NCBI GenBank assembly: GCA_021788095.1 | Contig: JAJYLB010000034.1 | Location: 1 to 38,359 of the forward strand | Direction of reading: 5' to 3' | Source of the DNA: Acidobacteriota bacterium | GTDB taxonomy: Bacteria; Acidobacteriota; Terriglobia; Acidiferrales; UBA7541 | DNA length: 38,359 nt | Shown: positions 25,741-33,976 of the stretch, in pieces | Position numbering within the stretch: position 1 is the first letter of the stretch | Layout: each line of letters begins with the position of its first letter | Position numbers and translations under genes: made by a program | The notes under the pieces: model-generated | Seen by the model: the letters and a program-made list of their open reading frames with translations, nothing else | Database searches by the model: none | Told to the model about the DNA's origin: nothing

Positions 25741-25834
25741 GCCACCTGGGGCGTGCCGCGCTCGAAGGTGGGGCGCTACGCTGAAGCCGGGCGGCACGGA
25801 CTGTCGCCCTTACCCTGCTGCCACCCGGGGGACG

Positions 25835-25913
25835 GCCGGCTGGAAGCCGGCGCTACAACAAACGGCGAGGGCGCGATGGCGCTGCTTGTTGTAACGCCGC
25901 CATCCCTGGCGGC
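25835..25913. repeat. REP/BIME-like compound palindrome
   Basis: A nested set of inverted repeats. GCCGGC-TGGAA-GCCGGC makes a hairpin at the left; TACAACAA (25854-25861) pairs with TTGTTGTA (25886-25893); GCCGCC (25896-25901) pairs with GGCGGC (25908-25913), followed by TGCTTTT. The arrangement is like the interspersed palindromic elements found between genes in many GC-rich genomes. The last hairpin could also act as a terminator. Confidence 0.6.
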
Positions 25914-26021
25914 TGCTTTTCGGTCCTCCCGTCGGGGTCGATCTGCTGCGCGAGGCTAGGGGCCATGGCTTCTATACTTCCCTTCGGAAGCCCTAACCCG
26001 CCAGCAACCTCCCATTGCAAG

Positions 26022-26042
26022 ATATGCGATACAAGCGCATAT
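26022..26042 (+). promoter_or_regulatory. short palindrome just before the DUF4143 ATPase start
   Basis: ATATGCG (26022-26028) and CGCATAT (26036-26042) flank a seven-base centre and end seven bases before the ATG. It is an island of AT-rich sequence and could be an operator or an RNA hairpin hiding the start. No ribosome binding site is visible. Confidence 0.4.
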
Positions 26043-26049
26043 TAGATGC

Positions 26050-27210
26050 ATGTGGATACCCCGGGACGTGGAGCCTCGGCTCGACCGCTCGGCGCGCACC
26101 CGGCCCGTCGTTGTGTTGACCGGGGCGCGGCAGACAGGTAAGACCTCGACGCTGCTCAAGTTGTTCCCGCATTGCGGATTCGTCTCCCTGGACCTTCCTA
26201 CCGAAGCGGAGCAGGCGGAGAAGGAACCCCACCGCTTTCTTCGCCGCCACCCGGCGCCCACCATCGTCGACGAAGTGCAATACGCCCCTGGCCTGTTTCG
26301 GCATTTGAAGGCGGCCGTGGACGCCGGTCGCGCCCGAAATGGCCAGTTCCTGCTGACGGGCTCGCAGAAATTCACCCTCATGGAGAGCGTTTCCGAATCG
26401 CTGGCTGGCCGGGCGGATATCGTGGAACTGGAGACCTTGACCTTCAGCGAAATCCGGTCCGCGCTGCCGAAGACCGGGCTCGAGGCCGCCATCGTTCGAG
26501 GCGGCTTCCCGGAGCTTCAGGCCAATCCGGACATCGATCACCTGGCTTTCTATAATTCCTACCTCGCAACCTACCTCGAACGAGACGTGCGTTCGCTCGC
26601 GAACGTCGGCAATCTGCGGGACTTCGAACGCTTTCTGCGAGCGTGCGCGTTGCGCTCGGCGAACCTATTGAACAAAGCCGATCTGGCACGCGATGTCGGA
26701 ATCGCTCCTTCGACAGCGAATCAATGGCTGTCCACGCTCGAAGCCTCCGGTCAAATTGTGTTGCTCGAACCCTGGTTTTCCAACCGTACGAAAACCATCG
26801 TAAGGAGCCCGAAGCTTTATCTGGCCGATACCGGACTGCTCTGCGCTTTGCTGAATATCCGTTCGGAAGACGATCTTCGCCAATCGCCGGCAGCGGGAGC
26901 GGTGTGGGAAACGTTCGTCTTCGCTCAACTGCGAGGGCGCGAACGCAGGGCTGGACGCCAAGGCAGTTTGTATTTCTGGCGCGACCGCACGCGCGAGGTG
27001 GACTTTGTAGCCGACGTGGGCGGGCGGACGGAGCTGTTCGAAGCGAAATGGACGGAGTTGCCAACCGACAGCGATGCCGTGAACCTGGAATTTGTGCGCA
27101 AGGTCATGGGAAGAGCAAAGGTGGTGAGCGCCGCGGTAGTTTCCCGCACTCCGGACAGCTTTCCGATAGCTCCCGGGTTGCGCGCGTTACCCGTGTCGGA
27201 GCTGGCCTGA
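26050..27210 (+). CDS. AAA ATPase with DUF4143 C-terminal domain
   Basis: A 386-residue protein of the common AAA_14-DUF4143 family. Walker A is GARQTGKTS with K31; Walker B-like acids D74 and E75 lie in T-I-V-D-E-V-Q; L-L-T-G-S-Q-K is the sensor-type strand. The C-terminal half has a winged-helix-like stretch (about 205-245) and a nuclease-like pattern, R-E-V-D-F-V followed about 13 residues later by F-E-A-K-W, typical of DUF4143. Cellular function of the family is not settled; such genes are often isolated, patchily distributed and possibly linked to mobile DNA or defence. Here it stands alone between palindrome-rich spacers. Confidence 0.9.
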   Translation: MWIPRDVEPRLDRSARTRPVVVLTGARQTGKTSTLLKLFPHCGFVSLDLPTEAEQAEKEPHRFLRRHPAPTIVDEVQYAPGLFRHLKAAVDAGRARNGQFLLTGSQKFTLMESVSESLAGRADIVELETLTFSEIRSALPKTGLEAAIVRGGFPELQANPDIDHLAFYNSYLATYLERDVRSLANVGNLRDFERFLRACALRSANLLNKADLARDVGIAPSTANQWLSTLEASGQIVLLEPWFSNRTKTIVRSPKLYLADTGLLCALLNIRSEDDLRQSPAAGAVWETFVFAQLRGRERRAGRQGSLYFWRDRTREVDFVADVGGRTELFEAKWTELPTDSDAVNLEFVRKVMGRAKVVSAAVVSRTPDSFPIAPGLRALPVSELA

Positions 27211-27636
27211 CTTGGCTGGCCGCCCGGGGCCGCGGCCGCTCCGAGGGGCGCACAGGCCCGAGAGGCGCGATCGCACGGGGCTACCCAGTCGAACCCCGTG
27301 ACGGCGTCGAAATCCCGCGCGTTGTTTGGGTGCCCCGCTCTTGCGCAGTTCGCAAGGGTGGGCATCTCGGGGCGTGCCGCTCTGGCCCGGCCCATCCTTC
27401 CGGCAAATCCCGTCCCGAACGTTCGGGATTCGGGACGCCGGAAGGATGGGGCACCCGAACTACCCGCGGGATTTTGCTATCTGCTTGACCTTCATGAGTT
27501 TTCGCGGGCCAGCGGCCCCAAAAGGCAGGGCCGGGAGCCGCACGGCACTACGACGAGTGGGCGAAATCGGCGGAAGGGGCGAAGTGGGCGCAAAACGGCT
27601 GAATCGTTCGAGGATGGGGGAGTCGAAACTCGCGGC
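27211..27636. other. palindrome-bearing intergenic region, 426 bases
   Basis: Between two convergent genes (ATPase and GH106-like enzyme). No protein-like frame. It contains a long nested palindrome, listed separately, and nothing else I can support. Confidence 0.6.
27391..27450. repeat. 60-base nested palindrome with 14-base perfect arms
   Basis: CCCATCCTTCCGGC (27391-27404) and GCCGGAAGGATGGG (27437-27450) are exact reverse complements. Inside them lies a perfect 16-base palindrome, TCCCGAACGTTCGGGA (27413-27428). As RNA it would fold into one long hairpin; between convergent genes it could stop transcription from both sides or be a REP-type element. Confidence 0.7.
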
Positions 27637-29889
27637 CTAGCGGATGACGACAACCCTGGTCTCGTAGGGTGGAAGCGCGATGGGGACGGTAAGAGACCCG
27701 CGACCGCGCGTCAGTGCCAGGTGGTGCACCTCGCCCGTCTGCGGATCCCAGACCTCCGCCTTCGTTCCCTTGGCATTCAACGCTGCGGTGTGCCGGAGCG
27801 GGTGATCGCTCTCGTTGAAGAACAGGAAGACGGAGGCATCCCTGAGTTCCCGCCTCATGTACCGGAGGGCGGTATCGGGCGCGTCCAGAGTCAGGTCGCG
27901 CTCCGGGACCGCGCGACTGAGCGCCTCGAGGATGGCCTCGGGGACAACTTGGGGCGACGGCGGCTCAGGCGGCGCAAACTGGCCGGGGGTCGGCGTGGGC
28001 GAAAGCTCTGCGGAAACTTCGACCGCGGCCCAAGAGAAATCGCCAGGCGTTGCCGGGCGCGCGTCGCGGATGGTCCTCCGGAAAATCCATGCGGGGAGAT
28101 GCCCGAGAAAGAGGACGTGCCCGCCCTCGCGAGCGAAAGCCCGGAGCCGGTCCAGCACGGCTTCCGACAGCAGCTTCTGGCCCGGGAGAATCACGGTGCG
28201 ATAGCGGTTTCCGCTGAGGGTCCGGAATGCGCCCTGGCCGAGGACGAGGTCTCGCGCCAAGCCGTCCTCGCTCACGATGTCGAAATCAATCTGGTGCTCG
28301 GAGAGCAGCCGCTCCGTCGAGACGAAGCTCTCGTTCGCGGCCGCATCGCCCAGCCAGAACGAACTGGTGGGCAAGTACAAGGCGACCGCCGCCGCCGGCC
28401 GGCCCATGGACATCAGGTAGCTCATCCGTTGAACGTACTCGAGCAGCGCGGGGAATTCCGGGTCTCCCATGAAAGAGAACGGCCGATGCGCTCCCCGGCT
28501 GGTGGACGGAAAGTACATGACTTCCACCAGGTTGACGCCGCGCACGAATTGCTCGTTGAGGATGTAGCGCGCCTGCGCCACATCCGGGCGCGGCCGGTAA
28601 GCGGCGAAGCTTTCTGTAAACGCCCGCGGCTTGCCGTACACATGCGCCGCCGAGGACGCGAGGCGGGGATAATCCGAGATGGTATCCGTCCAGATCTGGT
28701 GCCAGATGGCGTCGATGCCCGGCATCTGGAGCGGGCGCATGTCGCGAAAAAAGCTGCCTTCGGAATGCGCCAGATCCATCTCCCTTTCCTCGTGATTCAG
28801 GTGGAACTGGTACTCGAGGCGGTTCGCCTCGCACCAGTCGCCCAGGACCCGGAAAAATCCGGCGCTGAACATCCGTGAAAACACGTCCCAGTAATCCGCC
28901 CGAACGCGCGTTTGTTCCTCCGTCATTTCCGGCAGGAAGAAACCGGCCACGTAAGGCCGAACGTCGTAGCCCTTGATTTGTTGGAAGCGGTCGAAAAACG
29001 CGGGGGTCCAGGGAAGGCCTCGAATGGAATAGTCCGGCTCATCGCCGCGAAAGCCCAGAATCGTTTTGCCAAACTCTTCTCCGACGTAGCGTTTGTATCG
29101 TTCGTGCGTCCAGGCGATGTACTGCCTTGTCGCCCGGGGATTCATATAGTCTTCGAGCGATTGCTCCGTATCCTTGACGTTCTTCGGATTCGTGGCCGAG
29201 CGCGTAGGCGACGTCCGGAATTGGTGCTCTACGACGAGCAGGGTCCACTGGCCTGGCGGGGCGGTCCACTCGATTCTTCCCTTCTCTACCGGAACGGCCT
29301 TTTGGGCGCCGTTGCCGCTCACCGCCAGCGCGCTGACCGTTTCCGGGGATACGGCCTGACTTACCGTTTCGCCGCCGGCCACTGGTATTTTCCTGGCCAG
29401 CTCCAAAGCCTGCATCCGCAGGTCGGGCCTCAACTCGGTGAACTTGCCGCCGGCAAAGCCGCTGGGATAGCCGGCATCGTCCACGATCCAGACCTTCATC
29501 TCGCGTTTTTTCGCCTGCGCGACCAGCTTCCTGAAAAGCTGGAAGTAGCCTTCGGAAAGATACGGATCGGCCATGCCCCTGCCGGCTTGAACCGTGACCG
29601 CGCGAAAGCCAAGGGACTTCATGGTGTCCAAGTCCCGTTCGATGACCGTCTCGTCCATGGGGCCATCGAAGCCGTAGTACGGCTCCGGCCCGTAGGCGGA
29701 AGGCGGAGTCTTCCAGTGGGTTGCCACTTCCGCCGCCGCGAGCATCTGGATCTTTGCCCACGGGGGCTGGGAAGTCGGGGAAGGAGCATCGGCAAGACCG
29801 AGGCCGGAAGCCAAGCGCCAAGCCGCGGCCGAAAGCCAGGTCTTCCCCACGCCTCCAAGAAAGGATCTCCGCGTGATATGGCCTTTCAA
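27637..29889 (-). CDS. GH106-like glycoside hydrolase (probable alpha-L-rhamnosidase), Tat-exported
   Basis: A 750-residue secreted hydrolase. The N-terminus has a twin-arginine signal (T-R-R-S-F-L-G-G). The body matches the glycosyl hydrolase 106 style: the barrel strands F-R-A-V-T-V-Q-A-G-R, W-I-V-D-D-A-G-Y-P-S-G-F and G-F-R-G-D-E-P-D-Y, then F-H-L-N-H-E-E-R-E and S-S-A-A-H-V-Y-G-K. Family members remove L-rhamnose from pectic rhamnogalacturonans. It is shorter than many members and ends in a beta-rich region, so accessory domains may be missing. The TTG start is preceded by AGGAGG at five bases. It lies 42 bases after the acetylesterase gene on the same strand, so they form an operon. I cannot assign catalytic acids with certainty. 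Confidence 0.78.
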   Translation of the reverse strand: MKGHITRRSFLGGVGKTWLSAAAWRLASGLGLADAPSPTSQPPWAKIQMLAAAEVATHWKTPPSAYGPEPYYGFDGPMDETVIERDLDTMKSLGFRAVTVQAGRGMADPYLSEGYFQLFRKLVAQAKKREMKVWIVDDAGYPSGFAGGKFTELRPDLRMQALELARKIPVAGGETVSQAVSPETVSALAVSGNGAQKAVPVEKGRIEWTAPPGQWTLLVVEHQFRTSPTRSATNPKNVKDTEQSLEDYMNPRATRQYIAWTHERYKRYVGEEFGKTILGFRGDEPDYSIRGLPWTPAFFDRFQQIKGYDVRPYVAGFFLPEMTEEQTRVRADYWDVFSRMFSAGFFRVLGDWCEANRLEYQFHLNHEEREMDLAHSEGSFFRDMRPLQMPGIDAIWHQIWTDTISDYPRLASSAAHVYGKPRAFTESFAAYRPRPDVAQARYILNEQFVRGVNLVEVMYFPSTSRGAHRPFSFMGDPEFPALLEYVQRMSYLMSMGRPAAAVALYLPTSSFWLGDAAANESFVSTERLLSEHQIDFDIVSEDGLARDLVLGQGAFRTLSGNRYRTVILPGQKLLSEAVLDRLRAFAREGGHVLFLGHLPAWIFRRTIRDARPATPGDFSWAAVEVSAELSPTPTPGQFAPPEPPSPQVVPEAILEALSRAVPERDLTLDAPDTALRYMRRELRDASVFLFFNESDHPLRHTAALNAKGTKAEVWDPQTGEVHHLALTRGRGSLTVPIALPPYETRVVVIR

Positions 29890-29931
29890 GAGCCCCTCCT
29901 TCGCTCGAAGGCGCCGACGGATGGCGCCCTT

Positions 29932-31221
29932 TCAGCGCTCGTACGGAGCGTGCAATGACCAAAACGGATCCGGCGGAACGCTCCAGATGCCGGGCGGATC
30001 GGGACTGGCCGGGTCGAACAGCGGAATGCCGTGGCTCAGGAATTTGGCCAGCCGCAAATGCCGATCGCGCATGGACTGGACGATGCACTTGGCCAGTTCC
30101 AGCGCGCCGTAGGAATTGAAGTGCGTATTGTCGGCCAGCGGGCGGGCCTGCTGAGGGAAGGTGTTGGCGGGATAGTGCACGAAAGCCTCGAGCGTGCCCT
30201 CCGGCCCCATGGCTTCAAAGAGCGTCTTACTTATGGCGTTGAGGTCGATGAGCGCAGCCTTCTGCTCGCGCGCCACTTCACGCATGGCTCGAGGGTAGTC
30301 GCCGAGCGTGGGCTTGATCTTGCCGCCGCGGGTGAAAAAGCGGCGGTTCATCGAGGTGACCAGAACGGGATGCGCGCCGCGCTCCCGGGCCAGGTCGATG
30401 TAGCGGATCAGAAGCTCCTCGTACTGGGGAATGGGCACGAAACCGCGGCCGGGTTTCTGGTCGTTGTGCGCGAACTGCATCATCAGGAAGTCGCCGGGGC
30501 GAATGGCGCTGAAGATTTTGTCGAAGCGATGTTCGCCGGCGAAGCTGGCGATGGTTTCGCCGGATTCGGCTTCGTTGGCGATGGCGATTTTGTCGTTGAA
30601 AAAGACGGGCAGGATCTGGCCCCAGGCCGCCCACGGCTCCTTGTCCTGATCGACGACGGTGGAATCGCCCGCGATGTAGACGGTGGGCACCTTGACGGGC
30701 GTGATCTCGATCGTCCGCACGGACGGATTCTGGCCGATGAATTCGAGAGTGAGCTTGTCGTCCCAGTCGAGGTTGCCGATTTCGCGCGGCTTGAGGCGGA
30801 CTCTTTCGCCGGTCTTGACTTCGGGCGTGCGCACGTTCACGACAAAGCTGCGCTTGGCCTTCTGGCCGGGCCGCGTCGAGACCTGCTCGACCATCAGCCG
30901 GCGGGCTTCGGCCTTCACGGTGGTTACGGCGCGGGTGGCGTCGTTGCCCAAAACCACGGTGACACGGTAATCGCCGTCAGGCTCGGTGACGGAGACGAAG
31001 AACGGCGCATCGCTTTGGCAGGCTCCGCCGCTCACCTGCGGAGAGGCCAGCAGATCGAAGCCGAAGTTCTGCTCGCCTTCCCCATAGCGCGTGCCGGCAA
31101 GGGCTTGGGCTCCATGGCGCGCGCGGCTGGCGCACTCGAGATGGAAGGAGGCTGGTGGCGCGGCGAACGCCGGCACGATCGCGCCAACGACCAGGAACGC
31201 TGTAAGTCCCCTGCACCTCAC
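29932..31221 (-). CDS. SGNH esterase, rhamnogalacturonan acetylesterase-like
   Basis: A 429-residue secreted enzyme. A signal peptide (about 20 residues ending A-F-A) leads to a beta-sandwich domain (about 25-175), then an SGNH hydrolase. The blocks are G-D-S-T-V with nucleophile S187, the glycine block E-A-E-S-G, H-N-D-Q with the asparagine, and D-N-T-H-F with D364 and H367. This is the pattern of rhamnogalacturonan acetylesterases (CE12), which remove acetyl groups from pectin so that glycosidases can act. The GTG start is chosen because GGGAGG lies eight bases upstream and it gives a normal signal peptide; a longer frame adds 31 unlikely residues. It is the first gene of an operon with the GH106-like gene and is divergent from the GH2 gene. 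Confidence 0.87.
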   Translation of the reverse strand: MRCRGLTAFLVVGAIVPAFAAPPASFHLECASRARHGAQALAGTRYGEGEQNFGFDLLASPQVSGGACQSDAPFFVSVTEPDGDYRVTVVLGNDATRAVTTVKAEARRLMVEQVSTRPGQKAKRSFVVNVRTPEVKTGERVRLKPREIGNLDWDDKLTLEFIGQNPSVRTIEITPVKVPTVYIAGDSTVVDQDKEPWAAWGQILPVFFNDKIAIANEAESGETIASFAGEHRFDKIFSAIRPGDFLMMQFAHNDQKPGRGFVPIPQYEELLIRYIDLARERGAHPVLVTSMNRRFFTRGGKIKPTLGDYPRAMREVAREQKAALIDLNAISKTLFEAMGPEGTLEAFVHYPANTFPQQARPLADNTHFNSYGALELAKCIVQSMRDRHLRLAKFLSHGIPLFDPASPDPPGIWSVPPDPFWSLHAPYER

Positions 31222-31365
31222 GCGCGCGGCCTCCCTGAGCGAGTCTAGGTGGCAGATCGAGTATTGTGTAAGCTGGCGGTTTGAAAATCTAGCGGAATGC
31301 CGCGAATCGGCCACAATCGCTCCCGCCGCCGGCTATTCCCGGCGGCCGAAGGATGGCCCTTCCTT

Positions 31366-33813
31366 ATGCGAATGTACAAGTCTTTCATCCTGGTTTGCGC
31401 CGCGTTGTGCGTCGCCTTCGGCGGCGCGGCAGCTTGGGCCCATGGCCAAGCCGCCGCGCGGACTTCCGCTAGAGGATCCGTGCTTCCCGCGCCGCGCGTC
31501 ACGGAATCCTTCGATGCCCACTGGCGATTCGCGCGCGGCGACTTTCCGGCCGCCGAACGGTCGGACTTCAACGACAGTGCATGGCAAACGCTCGACGTGC
31601 CGCATGACTGGAGCATTGCCGGCCCCTTCGAGGAATCCAATCCCACCGGCCCGGCCGGAGGGTTCCTGCCCGCCGGCATCGGCTGGTACCGGAAGCACTT
31701 CGTGCTTCCCCGGAGCGCGGCGCACAAGCGCTTCTTCCTGGTATTCGATGGCGTGATGGCCAGGAGCGACGTGTGGATCAACGGCGCGCACTTGGGACGC
31801 CGCCCTTACGGCTACGTCAGCTTCCGGTACGAATTGACCGGCCACCTGAGCTTCGGCCCCAACGCGCCCAACGTCATCGCCGTCCGCTGCGACGATTCCC
31901 GGCAGCCAGCCTCGCGCTGGGCTGCCGGCGCGGGCATCTATCGCCACGTGCATCTGGTGGAAACCGGCGACTTGCACGTGCGGGGCTGGGGCACTTTCGT
32001 CAGCACGCCCGCGGTTTCCGCGGACCAGGCCACCGTGCGCGTCGCCAGCACGGTGGTCAACGAGTCCGCGGCTTCGCGGGAAACGTCGTTGCGTATCGCG
32101 CTTATTGCGCCCAGTGGCAAGCTCGCCGCTCGGATCACCACCGCGGCGCAACCCATTCCCGCGGGCAGCTCGTACACCTTCACGCAGCTCGTTACGATCG
32201 CTCACCCCGATCGCTGGGACATCGGCCATCCCGCGCTCTATCGCGCTGTGGTGGACGTGCTCGACCGCGGCCGCGCCGTCGATCGAGACGCCGTCGCCTT
32301 CGGTATCCGCGAATTCCACTTCGATCCTGCCACCGGTTTCTGGCTCAATGGGCGCAATCTCAAGATTCAAGGCGCTTGCCTGCACGCCGAGTACGGCGCC
32401 TTCGGAGCCGCGGTGCCCCTGGACGCATGGCGCCACCGTCTGGAAGCGCTGCGCAAGCTCGGCGTCAACGCCATCCGCACCGCGCACAATCCACCCGCGC
32501 CGGAATTTCTCGGCCTTTGCGACCGCATGGGCTTTCTGGTGATGGACGAGATGTTTGATTGCTGGACTGTCGGCAAGAATCCTTACGACTACCACCTCGA
32601 CTTCGATCGGTGGGCGCTCGCCGATACGCGCGACACCGTGATGCGCGACCGCAATCATCCCAGCATCATCCTCTGGAGCGCCGGCAACGAGATCCGCGAT
32701 ACTCCCCACGAGCTTCGCGCGCGCTGGATTCTGGCCTCGCTGCTCGGGGTCTTTCACCGGTACGATCCCTCGCGGCCCGTGACCATGGCGCTCTTCCGCC
32801 CCAACGCCAGCCACGACTACGACAACGGCTTCGCCGACATGCTCGACGTCGTTGGCCAGAACTATCGCGAGAACGAGCTGCTCGCCGCGCACGTTCAAAA
32901 GCCTTCGCGCAAAATCATCGGCACGGAGACCGGCCATGGCCGCGAGGCCTGGCTGGCCCTGCGCGACAATCCGGCGTTTGCCGGCCAGTTCCTCTGGGCG
33001 GGCGCGGATTATCTGGGCGAAGCGCACGCTTGGCCTTTGATCGGGAACGGCTCCGGCCTGCTCGATCGCACCGACTTTCCCCACATCGCTGGGCTCGAAC
33101 GCCAGAGCTGGTGGTCCCGGGCGCCGATGGTCCGCATGGTGCGCCGCGTCGCGCCGGCCGGCATTCGGCCTCTCCACCCCGGTGAAGCCGCCGGTCCCCG
33201 GCGGCCGCGCCAACTTCTCTTTCGAGACTGGACCCCGGCCAACCTCGGTCCGCACGTGGAAACCGTGGAGGTTTACAGCAACGCGCAACAGGTCGAATTG
33301 CTGCTGAATAGCAAGTCGTTGGGCGCCGAGACCATTCACGCCGATGCGTCGCCGCGCGCCTGGCAGGTTCCTTTCGCGCCCGGCACGCTGCGCGCCATTG
33401 CCACCAACGCAGGCCGCGTGGTGGCAACCGACGAACTGCGCACCGCCGGCGCTCCCGCCCGCATCGTGCTTACGGCGGATCGCCACGGGATCGCGCCCGG
33501 CTGGAGTCACGTAGACTATCTTGCGGCAACCGTCGTCGATGCCCACGGAGTGGTCGTTCCCAGCGCGTCCAATAGGATCACCTTCACCGTCGCGGGACCG
33601 GGCTTCATCGCCGCCGTGGACAATGCCGACAACTCCAGCCACGAGCCGTTTCAAGCCGACCAGCGCAGCGCTTACCAGGGCCGCTGCGTCGCCTTCCTCC
33701 GAGCGCGGGTGAGCCACGGCAGCATCGTGGTGACAGCGTCTTCCCCGGGACTTCGCTCGGGAACCGCGTCGTTGATGGCAATCCCGGCACGCGCGGAGAG
33801 CCCTGGGAGGTAA
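31366..33813 (+). CDS. GH2-family glycoside hydrolase, beta-galactosidase-like, secreted
   Basis: An 815-residue secreted enzyme. A 25-residue signal peptide (hydrophobic, ending A-W-A) is followed by the sugar-binding jelly roll (W-Q-T-L-D-V-P-H-D-W-S), an immunoglobulin-like domain and the GH2 barrel. The acid/base is E442 in S-A-G-N-E-I and the nucleophile is E521 in I-I-G-T-E-T-G. Two C-terminal beta domains of the type common in Bacteroidetes and acidobacterial GH2 enzymes follow (about 610-810). The likely activity is beta-galactosidase, perhaps on galactan side chains of rhamnogalacturonan; beta-glucuronidase or another GH2 activity cannot be excluded. The frame is open 23 codons upstream, but this ATG begins the signal peptide. 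Confidence 0.9.
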   Translation: MRMYKSFILVCAALCVAFGGAAAWAHGQAAARTSARGSVLPAPRVTESFDAHWRFARGDFPAAERSDFNDSAWQTLDVPHDWSIAGPFEESNPTGPAGGFLPAGIGWYRKHFVLPRSAAHKRFFLVFDGVMARSDVWINGAHLGRRPYGYVSFRYELTGHLSFGPNAPNVIAVRCDDSRQPASRWAAGAGIYRHVHLVETGDLHVRGWGTFVSTPAVSADQATVRVASTVVNESAASRETSLRIALIAPSGKLAARITTAAQPIPAGSSYTFTQLVTIAHPDRWDIGHPALYRAVVDVLDRGRAVDRDAVAFGIREFHFDPATGFWLNGRNLKIQGACLHAEYGAFGAAVPLDAWRHRLEALRKLGVNAIRTAHNPPAPEFLGLCDRMGFLVMDEMFDCWTVGKNPYDYHLDFDRWALADTRDTVMRDRNHPSIILWSAGNEIRDTPHELRARWILASLLGVFHRYDPSRPVTMALFRPNASHDYDNGFADMLDVVGQNYRENELLAAHVQKPSRKIIGTETGHGREAWLALRDNPAFAGQFLWAGADYLGEAHAWPLIGNGSGLLDRTDFPHIAGLERQSWWSRAPMVRMVRRVAPAGIRPLHPGEAAGPRRPRQLLFRDWTPANLGPHVETVEVYSNAQQVELLLNSKSLGAETIHADASPRAWQVPFAPGTLRAIATNAGRVVATDELRTAGAPARIVLTADRHGIAPGWSHVDYLAATVVDAHGVVVPSASNRITFTVAGPGFIAAVDNADNSSHEPFQADQRSAYQGRCVAFLRARVSHGSIVVTASSPGLRSGTASLMAIPARAESPGR

Positions 33814-33910
33814 GGTTCGATTGAAACGGGCCTGAAACAGCATCTGGGAACGCCGACCGCTACGGGCGCGCGGGGAAGCCCGAAAATCGAGAAACGAAAC
33901 TCGGAAAGCG

Positions 33911-33968
33911 AAAAACGGAGCCTGCCTGCTGGGATCGTGCGTGGAGGAGACGCGCCCGTCGCAGGCAG
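33911..33968 (-). terminator. possible terminator of the TonB-receptor gene
   Basis: On the minus strand, CTGCCTGC (33968-33961) pairs with GCAGGCAG (33929-33922) across a 31-base loop, and TTTTT follows a few bases later. It begins eight bases past the receptor stop codon. The loop is long, so this is tentative. Confidence 0.35.
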
Positions 33969-33976
33969 ATGGCGGG

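Larger units (their letters stand above)
25530..26049. other. palindrome-rich intergenic region, 520 bases
   Basis: Between the divergent citrate synthase and DUF4143 ATPase genes. Open frames here do not read like proteins. It holds a widely spaced 12-base inverted repeat, a REP-like compound palindrome and a hairpin in front of the ATPase gene, listed separately. Confidence 0.6.

Noticed and set aside
26050..27210. Mobile element transposase
   Set aside because: The isolated ATPase between palindromes looked element-like, but its motifs are those of the AAA-DUF4143 family, and no terminal repeats or target duplications frame it.
30031..31248. A 405-codon plus-strand frame opposite the acetylesterase
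   Set aside because: The minus-strand protein has a signal peptide, a ribosome binding site and all SGNH blocks; this one has no recognisable domain.
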